Positions 6,784-12,603 of a stretch of 12,603 nt of DNA are shown here, in pieces (the stretch's first letter is position 1; each line of letters starts with the position of its first letter). This stretch comes from an uncultured Christensenella sp. (GTDB lineage Bacteria; Bacillota; Clostridia; Christensenellales; Pumilibacteraceae). The translations under genes and the position numbers were made by a program. Where the stretch lies: NCBI GenBank assembly GCA_910577995.1, contig CAJTND010000024.1:1-12603 (forward strand), read 5' to 3'. The notes under the pieces are model-generated. The model searched no databases. It saw only the letters and a list, made by a program, of their open reading frames with translations, and was not told the DNA's origin.

Positions 6784-7206
6784 TCAGCCGACGCGATCGC
6801 AGTCGGCTGTGGCGGCGGATTCCGCGGCGAGGCGTTTTTCAAACTCGTCGGCGCGGCTGTCGGGCATATATTTGACTATCATCGATATGTTGGCGACAAA
6901 CGACAGCAGGGTAAGGTTGGTCTTGCTTATCGGTACGCCCGTTTTCTGCACGATGCGTTTGAGCATGTTGTCCGCGTTCTGTATGACGTAAGGCATCATG
7001 CGCTTTATGGAGAAGGAGGTCGTTTTGTACTCCGCCGCGACGATCTCGGCTATCGGGCTTATCTGCTTGAATTTGCCCGTGCAATAATACTGTATGGTGC
7101 GCGCAAGGTAGACGAATCCGTCGAGATTTGGTTGCACGCCGAGCTCGAGCAACAGCATTTCTATGCGCTCGAGCGACGGATTGTCGTTTACCGTAGGTGT
7201 CAGCAT
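6784..7206 (-). CDS. Stand-alone Spo0A C-terminal-domain-like DNA-binding protein
   Basis: The 140-residue protein matches the effector domain of Spo0A block by block. LELGVQPNLDGFVYLARTI (20-38) corresponds to the HEIGVPAHIKGYLYLREAI helix pair. PIAEIVAAEYKTTSFSIKRM (51-70) then MPYVIQNA corresponds to the helix-turn-helix with SRVERAIRHAIEVA, and SKTNLTLLSFVANISMI (94-110) to the TNSEFIAMVADKL end helix. There is no receiver domain, so it cannot be switched on by phosphorylation like Spo0A itself. A good AAGGAG lies six bases before the ATG. It is divergent from rpsL and upstream of the membrane-protein operon. Which sites it binds is unknown; the acidic C-terminal tail after about 115 is not part of the Spo0A fold. 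Confidence 0.75.
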   Translation of the reverse strand: MLTPTVNDNPSLERIEMLLLELGVQPNLDGFVYLARTIQYYCTGKFKQISPIAEIVAAEYKTTSFSIKRMMPYVIQNADNMLKRIVQKTGVPISKTNLTLLSFVANISMIVKYMPDSRADEFEKRLAAESAATADCDRVG

Positions 7207-7445
7207 TTGTAGCTCCTTGCGTGATCGTCTTTTGTTCGGGCGGGCCGTCGGCGAAGCCGCCTTATTTGCCCCTTACTTATAATAACCTGTAAAAAACGCG
7301 TTTTGTCCGAAACGAGTTTGATATTTTTTTGTATTTTTTTGTTACGGCGCGATTTTCGGTTTTTTGCGCCGTGACGTCGGCGCGCGGGCGGACGGGAGCT
7401 GCGCCTTGCGTCGGAATAATGTTGATAACGGACGCGTGCAATCGC
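7207..7445. other. Spacer between the Spo0A-C-like gene and the rpsL promoter
   Basis: No gene is seen. The region has an AT-rich core (about 7265-7340) with a weak minus-strand -10 (TATAAG, complement of 7276-7281) but no good -35, so the promoter of the Spo0A-C-like gene is not settled. TTTTGTCCGAAA at 7301-7312 resembles a 0A box with one base inserted. GTTACGGCGC (7341-7350) and GCGCCGTGAC (7366-7375) form a 10-bp hairpin with a 15-base loop. Confidence 0.5.
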
Positions 7446-7474
7446 TTGACAAGTGCGGAGAAAATGTTTATAAT
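7446..7474 (+). promoter_or_regulatory. Perfect consensus promoter of the str cluster
   Basis: TTGACA (7446-7451), 17 bases, TATAAT (7469-7474): both hexamers match consensus exactly, as expected for a highly expressed ribosomal operon. The predicted start is near 7481, giving an 82-base leader before rpsL. Confidence 0.92.
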
Positions 7475-7481
7475 GACTGTT

Positions 7482-7501
7482 AGCGTGGATTTTTCCGCGC
7501 T
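7482..7501 (+). promoter_or_regulatory. Hairpin at the 5' end of the rpsL mRNA
   Basis: AGCGTGGA (7482-7489) pairs with TCCGCGCT (7494-7501) around TTTT, with one G-T wobble. It would sit at the very start of the transcript, where such stems often protect mRNA from decay. A second wobble-rich stem is possible at about 7507-7528. The strong AAAAGGAGGT ribosome binding site (7544-7553) stays outside both. Confidence 0.5.
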
Positions 7502-7563
7502 GTGCTCTTATTCGAAAAAACGAGTGGGGGCGGCAATACTACTAAAAGGAGGTAGAAGTAACA

Positions 7564-7935
7564 ATGCCTACGATCAACCAGCTCGTAAGGAAAGGTCGGC
7601 AAAAGGTCGAGTATAAATCGCTCAGCCCGATCCTCGACAACAACCCGCAAAAGCGCGGCGTTTGCTTGTCCGTGACGACGACCACTCCCAAAAAGCCCAA
7701 CTCCGCTTTGCGCAAGATCGCGCGTGTGCGTCTTGTCAACAAGATGGAAGGTACGGTCTATATTCCCGGCATCGGTCACAACCTGCAGGAACACTCGGTT
7801 GTGCTTGTCCGTGGCGGCAGAGTGAAGGATTTGCCGGGTGTGAGGTATCACATCATTCGCGGTGCGTTAGATACCGCGGGTGTGGCCAAACGCAAGCAAG
7901 CCCGCTCTAAGTACGGCGCAAAACGCGCAAAATAA
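7564..7935 (+). CDS. rpsL: 30S ribosomal protein S12
   Basis: This 123-residue protein is full-length S12, which sits at the decoding centre. The conserved TTTPKKPNSALRKIARVRL block contains Lys43 (the streptomycin-sensitive residue type in this family), and IPGIGHNLQEHSVVLVRGGR and RVKDLPGVRYHIIRGALDTA follow. The segment before it reads GVCLSVTTTTPKK where many bacteria have GVCTRVYTTTPKK; this stretch varies within Clostridia, so I do not read it as a defect. The ribosome binding site AAAAGGAGGT is unusually strong. It is first in the str cluster; rpoBC and an L7Ae-like gene, which precede rpsL in Bacillus, are absent here. Confidence 0.98.
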   Translation: MPTINQLVRKGRQKVEYKSLSPILDNNPQKRGVCLSVTTTTPKKPNSALRKIARVRLVNKMEGTVYIPGIGHNLQEHSVVLVRGGRVKDLPGVRYHIIRGALDTAGVAKRKQARSKYGAKRAK

Positions 7936-8062
7936 AACGACATCGTATTCATCGCGATATGCTTCGTCAAGCGTCGCGTTCGCTCGGGTCACGTACCCGA
8001 AGTACGCTCCCCGTCGCGTCCGCTCGCGTTTCCTTGCCTATCGCGCGACTGCGATGTCGTTT
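7935..8062. repeat. MITE-like foldback element in the rpsL-rpsG spacer
   Basis: The ends are an 11-bp perfect inverted repeat, AAACGACATCG (7935-7945) and CGATGTCGTTT (8052-8062), starting at the last base of the rpsL stop codon. The match continues inward imperfectly through the CGCGATA blocks (about 7953-7960 and 8040-8047). The centre has the small hairpin CGGGT-CACGT-ACCCG. There is no convincing coding frame and no clear target duplication. It resembles short palindromic intergenic units that occur in many copies in some genomes; the copy number cannot be judged from this window. Confidence 0.65.
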
Positions 8063-8078
8063 GCCGCAGACCGTAATT

Positions 8079-8135
8079 CGACATCGTATTCATCGCGATA
8101 TGCAATAACTTGCTTTATGAAAACGCGATAAGTCG
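8079..8135. repeat. Shorter second copy of the foldback element
   Basis: The first 25 bases (8079-8103) are identical to 7938-7962, the left arm of the longer element. After them comes a different 20-base centre with GCAA-TAAC-TTGC, then a right arm CGCGATAAGTCG (8124-8135) that closes a partial stem with the ATCGCG and CGAC of the left arm. It looks like an internally shortened relative inserted beside the full copy. Confidence 0.6.
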
Positions 8136-8261
8136 TTCGGCTGTTGGTTTCGGACAAGCCGACGGCGGCGTTATGCGATGCGGTGCTTTTTGCGAAGTTT
8201 TGTTACCGTACATCAACCGTTTGCGTTTTTGCAGACACAAAAATCGAATAAGGAGATAATC
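8136..8261 (+). other. Leader region before rpsG
   Basis: No gene and no clear promoter is seen. TCGGCT and AGCCGA near 8135-8161 can pair. AAGGAG at 8250-8255, six bases before the ATG, is the rpsG ribosome binding site. In Escherichia coli the S12-S7 spacer carries the S7 autoregulation site; whether any such structure survives here is unclear. Confidence 0.4.
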
Positions 8262-8732
8262 ATGCCGAGAAGAAGCGGGGTCCCTAAGAGGGACGTTTTA
8301 CCCGACCCTATTTATAACAGCAAGGTAGTGACCAAGCTCGTCAATCAGATAATGCAAGACGGCAAGAAGGGCACTGCCCAGGCTATAGTATACGACGCGT
8401 TTTCCATTATAAAGGAAAAGACGTCGCTCGAGCCGCTCGACGTTTTCGATCAGGCTATGGTCAACGTCAAGCCGCAGCTCGAGGTCAAGGCGCGCCGCGT
8501 CGGCGGTTCGACTTACCAAGTGCCGCTCGAGATACGCGCAGACCGTCAGCAGACGCTCGCGATACGCTGGATAGTTTCGTTTGCGCGCAAGCGCGGCGAA
8601 AAGACCATGGACGAGCGCCTCGCCGCCGAGCTCATGGACGCTTACAACAATACCGGCGCGTCCGTCAAGCGCAAAGAAGAAATGCACCGCGTCGCGGATG
8701 CGAACAAGGCGTTCGCGCATTTCCGCTGGTAA
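8262..8732 (+). CDS. rpsG: 30S ribosomal protein S7
   Basis: The 156-residue protein is full length. It starts MPRRSGVPKRDVLPDPIYNS and ends RVADANKAFAHFRW, both typical of S7, with VKPQLEVKARRVGGSTYQVP in the middle. S7 starts assembly of the 30S head by binding the 3' domain of 16S rRNA and in some bacteria represses its own operon. The frame is open 28 codons upstream, but the ATG at 8262 has AAGGAG six bases before it and gives the standard N-terminus. It probably relies on the rpsL promoter. Confidence 0.98.
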   Translation: MPRRSGVPKRDVLPDPIYNSKVVTKLVNQIMQDGKKGTAQAIVYDAFSIIKEKTSLEPLDVFDQAMVNVKPQLEVKARRVGGSTYQVPLEIRADRQQTLAIRWIVSFARKRGEKTMDERLAAELMDAYNNTGASVKRKEEMHRVADANKAFAHFRW

Positions 8733-8866
8733 AAAACATGACCGCATTGCCGATACGTCCGCTATCGTTCGCACGCGCGACCGTGACGGACCGCTCGCGG
8801 CGGTCGCAATAAAAGTATTTTGATGTCGAGGCTTCCTATAACGGACTTCGGCTCGAAAACGCACAA

Positions 8867-8883
8867 TGTGACAGGAGGTCACA
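8867..8883 (+). promoter_or_regulatory. Hairpin holding the fusA ribosome binding site
   Basis: TGTGAC (8867-8872) and GTCACA (8878-8883) form a perfect 6-bp stem whose 5-base loop is AGGAG, the core of the Shine-Dalgarno AGGAGGT. The distance from AGGAGG to the ATG at 8894 is 15 bases, longer than usual; the stem may adjust it. A second weak AAGGA lies only two bases before the ATG. Confidence 0.55.
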
Positions 8884-8893
8884 GACAAGGAAC

Positions 8894-10996
8894 ATGGCAA
8901 GAAAATTTGAACTGATAAACACGCGTAACATCGGTATCATGGCGCATATCGACGCGGGCAAAACGACTACCACGGAGCGCATACTGTTCTATACGGGCAA
9001 GGTGCACAAGATAGGCGAGACCCACGACGGCGGCGCGACCATGGACTGGATGGTGCAGGAGCAGGAGCGCGGTATAACGATCACCTCGGCGGCGACTACG
9101 ACGCAGTGGCAGACCGGTCCGAAGGATCCGCTCACGCGTATCAATATCATCGATACCCCGGGACACGTCGACTTCACGGTCGAGGTCGAGCGTTCGCTCA
9201 AGGTCCTCGACGGCGCGGTCGCGGTGTTCTGCGCCAAGGGCGGCGTCGAGCCGCAGTCCGAGACCGTTTGGCGTCAGGCGGACAAGTACGGCGTACCGCG
9301 TATCGCTTACGTCAACAAGATGGACATCAACGGCGCGAACTTCTTCAACGTTCTCGACATGATGAAGACGCGTTTGCACGCCAACCCCGTCGCCATACAG
9401 CTGCCTATCGGCAAGGAAGAAACCTTTAAGGGCATGATCGACCTTATAACGATGAAGGCGGAGATCTACGAGGACGACCTCGGCAAGACGATCAACGAGA
9501 CCGAGATACCCGAGGACATGAAGGCGATAGCCGAGGAATACCACGGCATCCTTATGGAAGCGGTCGCAGAGACCGACGACGCCATGATGGAACGCTATTT
9601 CGCCGGCGAAACGTTCACCGTCGACGAGATACGCGCGGCTATCCGCAAAGCGACGCTCGCTATGACGATGAACCCCGTTTGCTGCGGTTCGTCGTACAAG
9701 AACAAAGGCGTACAGAAGCTGTTGGATGCGGTAGTTTACTACCTGCCCAGCCCCGTCGATATAGCTCACGTCAAGGGCAATCTTCCCGACTCCGACGTTG
9801 TGGAAGAGCGCAAGACCGACGACAACGAGCCGTTCTCCGGGCTTGCGTTCAAGATCGCCGCCGACCCGTTCGTCGGTAAGCTCGCGTTCTTCCGCTGCTA
9901 CAGCGGCGTCTGCCCCGCAGGTTCGTACGTGCTCAACTCGACCAAGGGCAAGAAGGAGCGCGTCGGACGCGTGCTCCTGATGCACGCCAACTCGCGTACC
10001 GATATCGACGAGATACGCGCGGGCGATATCTGCGCCATAGTCGGTCTTAAGGACACGACGACGGGCGATACGCTTTGCGATCCCTCGCACCCGATAGTGC
10101 TCGAGAGCATGGAATTCCCCGAGCCCGTTATCAACGTCGCCATCGAGCCCAAGACCAAAGCCGGCCAGGAAAAGATGACGATGGCGCTCGTCAAGCTCGC
10201 CGAGGAAGACCCGACTTTCCGCACTTACACGGACCACGAAACAGGTCAGACGATAATCGCCGGTATGGGCGAGCTTCACCTCGATATAATAGTCGACCGT
10301 CTGCTCCGCGAGTTCAAGGTCGAGGCAAACGTCGGTAAGCCGCAGGTCGCGTACCGCGAGACCATTCGCAAGAAGGTCGAGGCGGAGGGCAAGTATATCC
10401 GTCAGAGCGGCGGTAAAGGTCAGTACGGTCACGCCAAGATAATCATGGAGCCGCTCGAACAGGGCGCGGGCTATGTGTTCGAGGATAAGACCGTCGGCGG
10501 ATCCGTTCCCAAAGAATATATCCCCGCAGTCGACAACGGCATACAGGAAGCGCGCTTGAGCGGCATACTCGCAGGCTACGAGTGCGTCGACTTCAAGGCG
10601 ACGCTGTACGACGGAAGCTACCACGAGGTCGACTCGTCCGAAATGGCGTTCAAGATCGCCGGCTCGATGGCGTTCAAAGACGGCATGAAAAAGGGCGATG
10701 CGTATCTGCTCGAGCCTATCATGAAGGTGGATATCACGCTTCCCGACGAGTACCTCGGCGACGTTATGGGCAACGTAAGCTCGCGTCGCGGCAACCTTAT
10801 GGGCACGGACCTCGTCAACGGCAGCCAGACCATCCACGCGGAGATCCCGCTTTCCGAGATGTTCGGTTATGCGACCGACCTTCGTTCGCGCACGCAGGGC
10901 CGCGGCAACTACACCATGCAGTTCGACCACTACTCCGAAGTGCCGCGCAACATCGCCGAGAAGATAATCGGCGAGCGCAGCAAGGCTAACGCGTAA
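8894..10996 (+). CDS. fusA: Translation elongation factor G
   Basis: The 700-residue protein is full-length EF-G, the GTPase that drives translocation on the ribosome. The G domain has AHIDAGKT (17-24), the switch RGITI (59-63), DTPGH (87-91) and NKMD (141-144). Domain II follows from about 300, and domain IV begins near residue 503 with RQSGGKGQYGHAKI. The C-terminal domain V ends SEMFGYATDLRSRTQGRGNY...FDHYSEVP, as in bacterial EF-G. No sign of the shortened EF-G2 or tetracycline-resistance paralogues. The ribosome binding site is in the hairpin just upstream. Ile ATA codons are frequent near the start, which is unusual for so highly expressed a gene. Confidence 0.98.
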   Translation: MARKFELINTRNIGIMAHIDAGKTTTTERILFYTGKVHKIGETHDGGATMDWMVQEQERGITITSAATTTQWQTGPKDPLTRINIIDTPGHVDFTVEVERSLKVLDGAVAVFCAKGGVEPQSETVWRQADKYGVPRIAYVNKMDINGANFFNVLDMMKTRLHANPVAIQLPIGKEETFKGMIDLITMKAEIYEDDLGKTINETEIPEDMKAIAEEYHGILMEAVAETDDAMMERYFAGETFTVDEIRAAIRKATLAMTMNPVCCGSSYKNKGVQKLLDAVVYYLPSPVDIAHVKGNLPDSDVVEERKTDDNEPFSGLAFKIAADPFVGKLAFFRCYSGVCPAGSYVLNSTKGKKERVGRVLLMHANSRTDIDEIRAGDICAIVGLKDTTTGDTLCDPSHPIVLESMEFPEPVINVAIEPKTKAGQEKMTMALVKLAEEDPTFRTYTDHETGQTIIAGMGELHLDIIVDRLLREFKVEANVGKPQVAYRETIRKKVEAEGKYIRQSGGKGQYGHAKIIMEPLEQGAGYVFEDKTVGGSVPKEYIPAVDNGIQEARLSGILAGYECVDFKATLYDGSYHEVDSSEMAFKIAGSMAFKDGMKKGDAYLLEPIMKVDITLPDEYLGDVMGNVSSRRGNLMGTDLVNGSQTIHAEIPLSEMFGYATDLRSRTQGRGNYTMQFDHYSEVPRNIAEKIIGERSKANA

Positions 10997-11085
10997 GGCA
11001 GAGCGACGATCGAATACGGTAAAAAACGCGTCGGCGTTCGTCACGGCGCGACGGAAACAATTTTTCAAAATCCGCGTCAAAACGG

Positions 11086-11114
11086 TTGAAGTTTTCGGAT
11101 AAATGTATTATAAT
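11086..11114 (+). promoter_or_regulatory. Separate promoter of tuf
   Basis: TTGAAG (11086-11091), 17 bases, TATAAT (11109-11114) in the 163-base fusA-tuf spacer; start predicted near 11121. It allows extra EF-Tu synthesis beyond read-through from the rpsL promoter. No clear terminator follows fusA. Confidence 0.8.
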
Positions 11115-11159
11115 AAGACGAACTCAAAAAACAAGTAAAATTTCCCGGAGGAAACAATA

Positions 11160-12362
11160 ATGGCTAAGGCTAAATTCGACAGAAGCAAACCGCACGTCAA
11201 CATCGGCACGATCGGCCACGTTGACCACGGCAAGACCACGCTTACCGCGGCGATAACCATGGTGCTTGCAGCCAAAGGCTTGGCTGAGCAGATGCGTTAC
11301 GATCAGATCGACAAAGCGCCCGAAGAGAAGGCGCGCGGTATCACCATCAACACCTCGCACGTCGAGTACCAGACGGCTAACCGTCACTACGCGCACGTCG
11401 ACTGCCCGGGGCACGCGGACTACGTTAAAAACATGATAACGGGCGCGGCTCAGATGGACGGCGCTATCCTCGTCGTCGCCGCTACCGACGGCGTCATGCC
11501 TCAGACCCGCGAGCACATCGTTCTCGCGCGTCAGGTCGGCGTTCCCAAGATCGCCGTCTTTATGAACAAGACCGATCAAGTGGACGATCCCGAAATGCTC
11601 GACCTCGTCGAGATGGAAGTCCGCGAACTCCTTACGAAGTACAACTTCGACGGCGACGGCGCGCCCGTCGTTCGCGGCAGCGCTCTCAAAGCGCTCGAAG
11701 CCGCGCAGGGCGGCAAGGCGGACGATCCCGCTTGCGCGTGCATAATGGAGCTTATGGAAGCTGTCGATAACTACATCCCCACTCCGGCGCGCGACGTCGA
11801 CAAGCCCTTCCTTATGCCCGTTGAGGACATATTCACGATAACCGGCCGCGGCACAGTCGCTACGGGCCGTGTCGAACGCGGTCAGATCAAGGTCGGCGAT
11901 CCCGTCGAGATAGTCGGTATCAAAGCGACGAAGAGCTCGGTCGTCACCGGTATAGAAATGTTCCGTAAGACGCTCGACAGCGCGCAGAGCGGCGACAACG
12001 CCGGTATCCTTCTCCGCGGCGTCGACCGTAAGGACATCGAGCGCGGACAGGTCATCGCGAAGCCCGGCTCGATCACCCCTCACACCGAGTTCAAGGCAGA
12101 GGTCTACGTCCTTAAGAAAGAAGAAGGCGGCCGTCACACCCCGTTCCTTAACGGCTATCGTCCGCAGTTCTACTTCCGCACCACCGACGTTACCGGCTTG
12201 GTCAACCTTCCGAAGGACGTCGAGATGGTCACCCCCGGCGACAACGTAACGATGACCGTTCAGCTCATCCACCCGATCGCTGCGGAAAAGGGACTTCGCT
12301 TCGCTATCCGCGAGGGCGGCAGGACCGTCGGCTCGGGCGTTATTTCCGAGATCATCAAATAA
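11160..12362 (+). CDS. tuf: Translation elongation factor Tu
   Basis: The 400-residue protein is full-length EF-Tu, which carries aminoacyl-tRNA to the ribosome as a GTP complex. Motifs are GHVDHGKT (19-26), RGITINTSHVEY (60-71), DCPGH (82-86) and NKTD (137-140; many bacteria have NKCD or NKVD). Domains II and III follow, with GRGTVATGRVERG and the end GGRTVGSGVISEIIK. GGAGG lies eight bases before the ATG. It is the last gene of the str cluster, followed by a hairpin and a strong terminator. Confidence 0.98.
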   Translation: MAKAKFDRSKPHVNIGTIGHVDHGKTTLTAAITMVLAAKGLAEQMRYDQIDKAPEEKARGITINTSHVEYQTANRHYAHVDCPGHADYVKNMITGAAQMDGAILVVAATDGVMPQTREHIVLARQVGVPKIAVFMNKTDQVDDPEMLDLVEMEVRELLTKYNFDGDGAPVVRGSALKALEAAQGGKADDPACACIMELMEAVDNYIPTPARDVDKPFLMPVEDIFTITGRGTVATGRVERGQIKVGDPVEIVGIKATKSSVVTGIEMFRKTLDSAQSGDNAGILLRGVDRKDIERGQVIAKPGSITPHTEFKAEVYVLKKEEGGRHTPFLNGYRPQFYFRTTDVTGLVNLPKDVEMVTPGDNVTMTVQLIHPIAAEKGLRFAIREGGRTVGSGVISEIIK

Positions 12363-12363
12363 T

Positions 12364-12378
12364 AAGTCCAAAGGACTT
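12364..12378 (+). other. Small perfect hairpin just after the tuf stop
   Basis: AAGTCC-AAA-GGACTT, beginning one base after the stop codon's last base. It has no T run and precedes the true terminator, so it may be a 3'-end stabiliser or chance. Confidence 0.4.
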
Positions 12379-12395
12379 GATAAATCGAAACAAAG

Positions 12396-12422
12396 AAAAC
12401 GACTCGAAAGGGTCGTTTTTTT
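12396..12422 (+). terminator. Rho-independent terminator of tuf
   Basis: AAAACGACTC pairs with GGGTCGTTTT around a stable GAAA tetraloop (one T-G wobble), followed by a run of seven T (12416-12422). It lies 33 bases after the stop codon. Confidence 0.95.
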
Positions 12423-12482
12423 GTGCTCAAATTACTTTCCGTGAGAGATGGGGAAGTGACGGCGTGTCGGGTAATGCAACGA

Positions 12483-12603
12483 CTTCGCCGCCGCCGACGG
12501 CACGACACGTGCACCCTCTTCGCCGCCGCCGACGGCACGACACGTGCACCCTCTTCGCCGCCGCCGACGGTACGACACGTGCACCAACTTCGCCGCCCCC
12601 TTT
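12483..12603. repeat. 35-bp tandem repeat array, running off the window
   Basis: Three full units (12483-12517, 12518-12552, 12553-12587) and a partial fourth (12588-12603). The first two are identical; the third has one C-to-T change and ends AA in place of CT; the fourth diverges after about 11 bases. Each unit begins CTTCGCCGCCGCCGACGG and contains GCACG-ACA-CGTGC, a 5-bp inverted repeat. Units are directly joined with no spacers, and 35 is not a multiple of three, so neither CRISPR nor a coding repeat fits. The function is unknown. Confidence 0.85.

Noticed and set aside
7341..7375. 10-bp hairpin in the rpsL upstream spacer as a terminator
   Set aside because: The T-rich run lies before the stem on the plus strand and is A-rich on the minus strand after it, so neither direction has a terminator arrangement.
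7880..8131. An 83-codon plus-strand frame through the end of rpsL and the spacer
   Set aside because: It runs across the foldback repeat and has no binding site. The inverted and direct repeats explain the sequence better than a gene.
8777..8807. GCGACCG...CGGTCGC stem in the rpsG-fusA spacer as a terminator
   Set aside because: The stem is interrupted and followed by AATAAAAG instead of a T run; fusA has no promoter I can see, so read-through is needed.
11017..11066. CGTCG/CGACG pairing before a TTTTT run after fusA as a terminator
   Set aside because: Only about 5-7 imperfect base pairs with a bulge and a gap before the T run; too weak to call.
8879..11080. A 733-codon open frame on the minus strand opposite fusA
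   Set aside because: It is the antisense shadow of EF-G, arising from GC-rich codon structure. It has no family motifs and no plausible ribosome binding site, and fusA is certain.
11124..12371. A 415-codon minus-strand frame opposite tuf
   Set aside because: Antisense shadow of EF-Tu with no recognisable domain.
12483..12603. Possible CRISPR array
   Set aside because: Units are directly adjacent with no unique spacers, and no cas genes are present.

Overview
The window looks like a chromosomal segment of a fairly GC-rich, probably uncultured Clostridia-type bacterium (Bacillota). The reasons are consensus sigma-A promoters (TTGACA-17-TATAAT before rpsL), strong AAGGAG/GGAGG ribosome binding sites, and a small protein whose sequence matches the C-terminal DNA-binding domain of Spo0A. 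Isoleucine ATA codons are common, even in fusA. The lineage is an inference; no 16S or other rRNA gene is present.

Left third (1-2500). The 5' part of a phosphate-binding lipoprotein gene (pstS-like, cut by the window edge) lies on the minus strand. Upstream of it is a palindrome-bearing promoter region, then a cytoplasmic Sel1-repeat protein with its own promoter and terminator. Next comes a degenerate thiamine-pyrophosphokinase-like protein whose -10 box sits six bases before its ATG, so its mRNA is predicted to be leaderless.

Middle (2449-7206). Divergent from the TPK-like gene is a compact plus-strand operon, tldD-tldE plus a DJ-1/PfpI-family gene, with gaps of 1 and 2 bases. A perfect 32-base foldback terminator closes it. 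TldD and TldE should form the heterodimeric metalloprotease that processes peptides; no peptide substrate gene is visible. Facing it on the minus strand are two small membrane-associated proteins of unknown function in one operon, and upstream of them the stand-alone Spo0A-C-like regulator.

Right half (7207-12603). This is the str cluster rpsL-rpsG-fusA-tuf (S12, S7, EF-G, EF-Tu). rpsL has a perfect consensus promoter, and tuf has its own promoter in the fusA-tuf gap. The cluster is not preceded here by rpoBC or an L7Ae-like gene. The rpsL-rpsG spacer is unusually long because it holds a MITE-like foldback element and a shorter, internally deleted-looking relative that share a 25-bp direct repeat. 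The fusA ribosome binding site lies in the loop of a small perfect hairpin. After the tuf terminator the window runs into a 35-bp tandem repeat array that continues to the edge.

I do not see a convincing novel multi-gene system. The most unusual items are the Spo0A-C solo protein with 0A-box-like sites nearby, the TPK-like protein lacking its family motifs on a leaderless mRNA, the foldback elements inside the S12-S7 spacer, and the tandem array after tuf.
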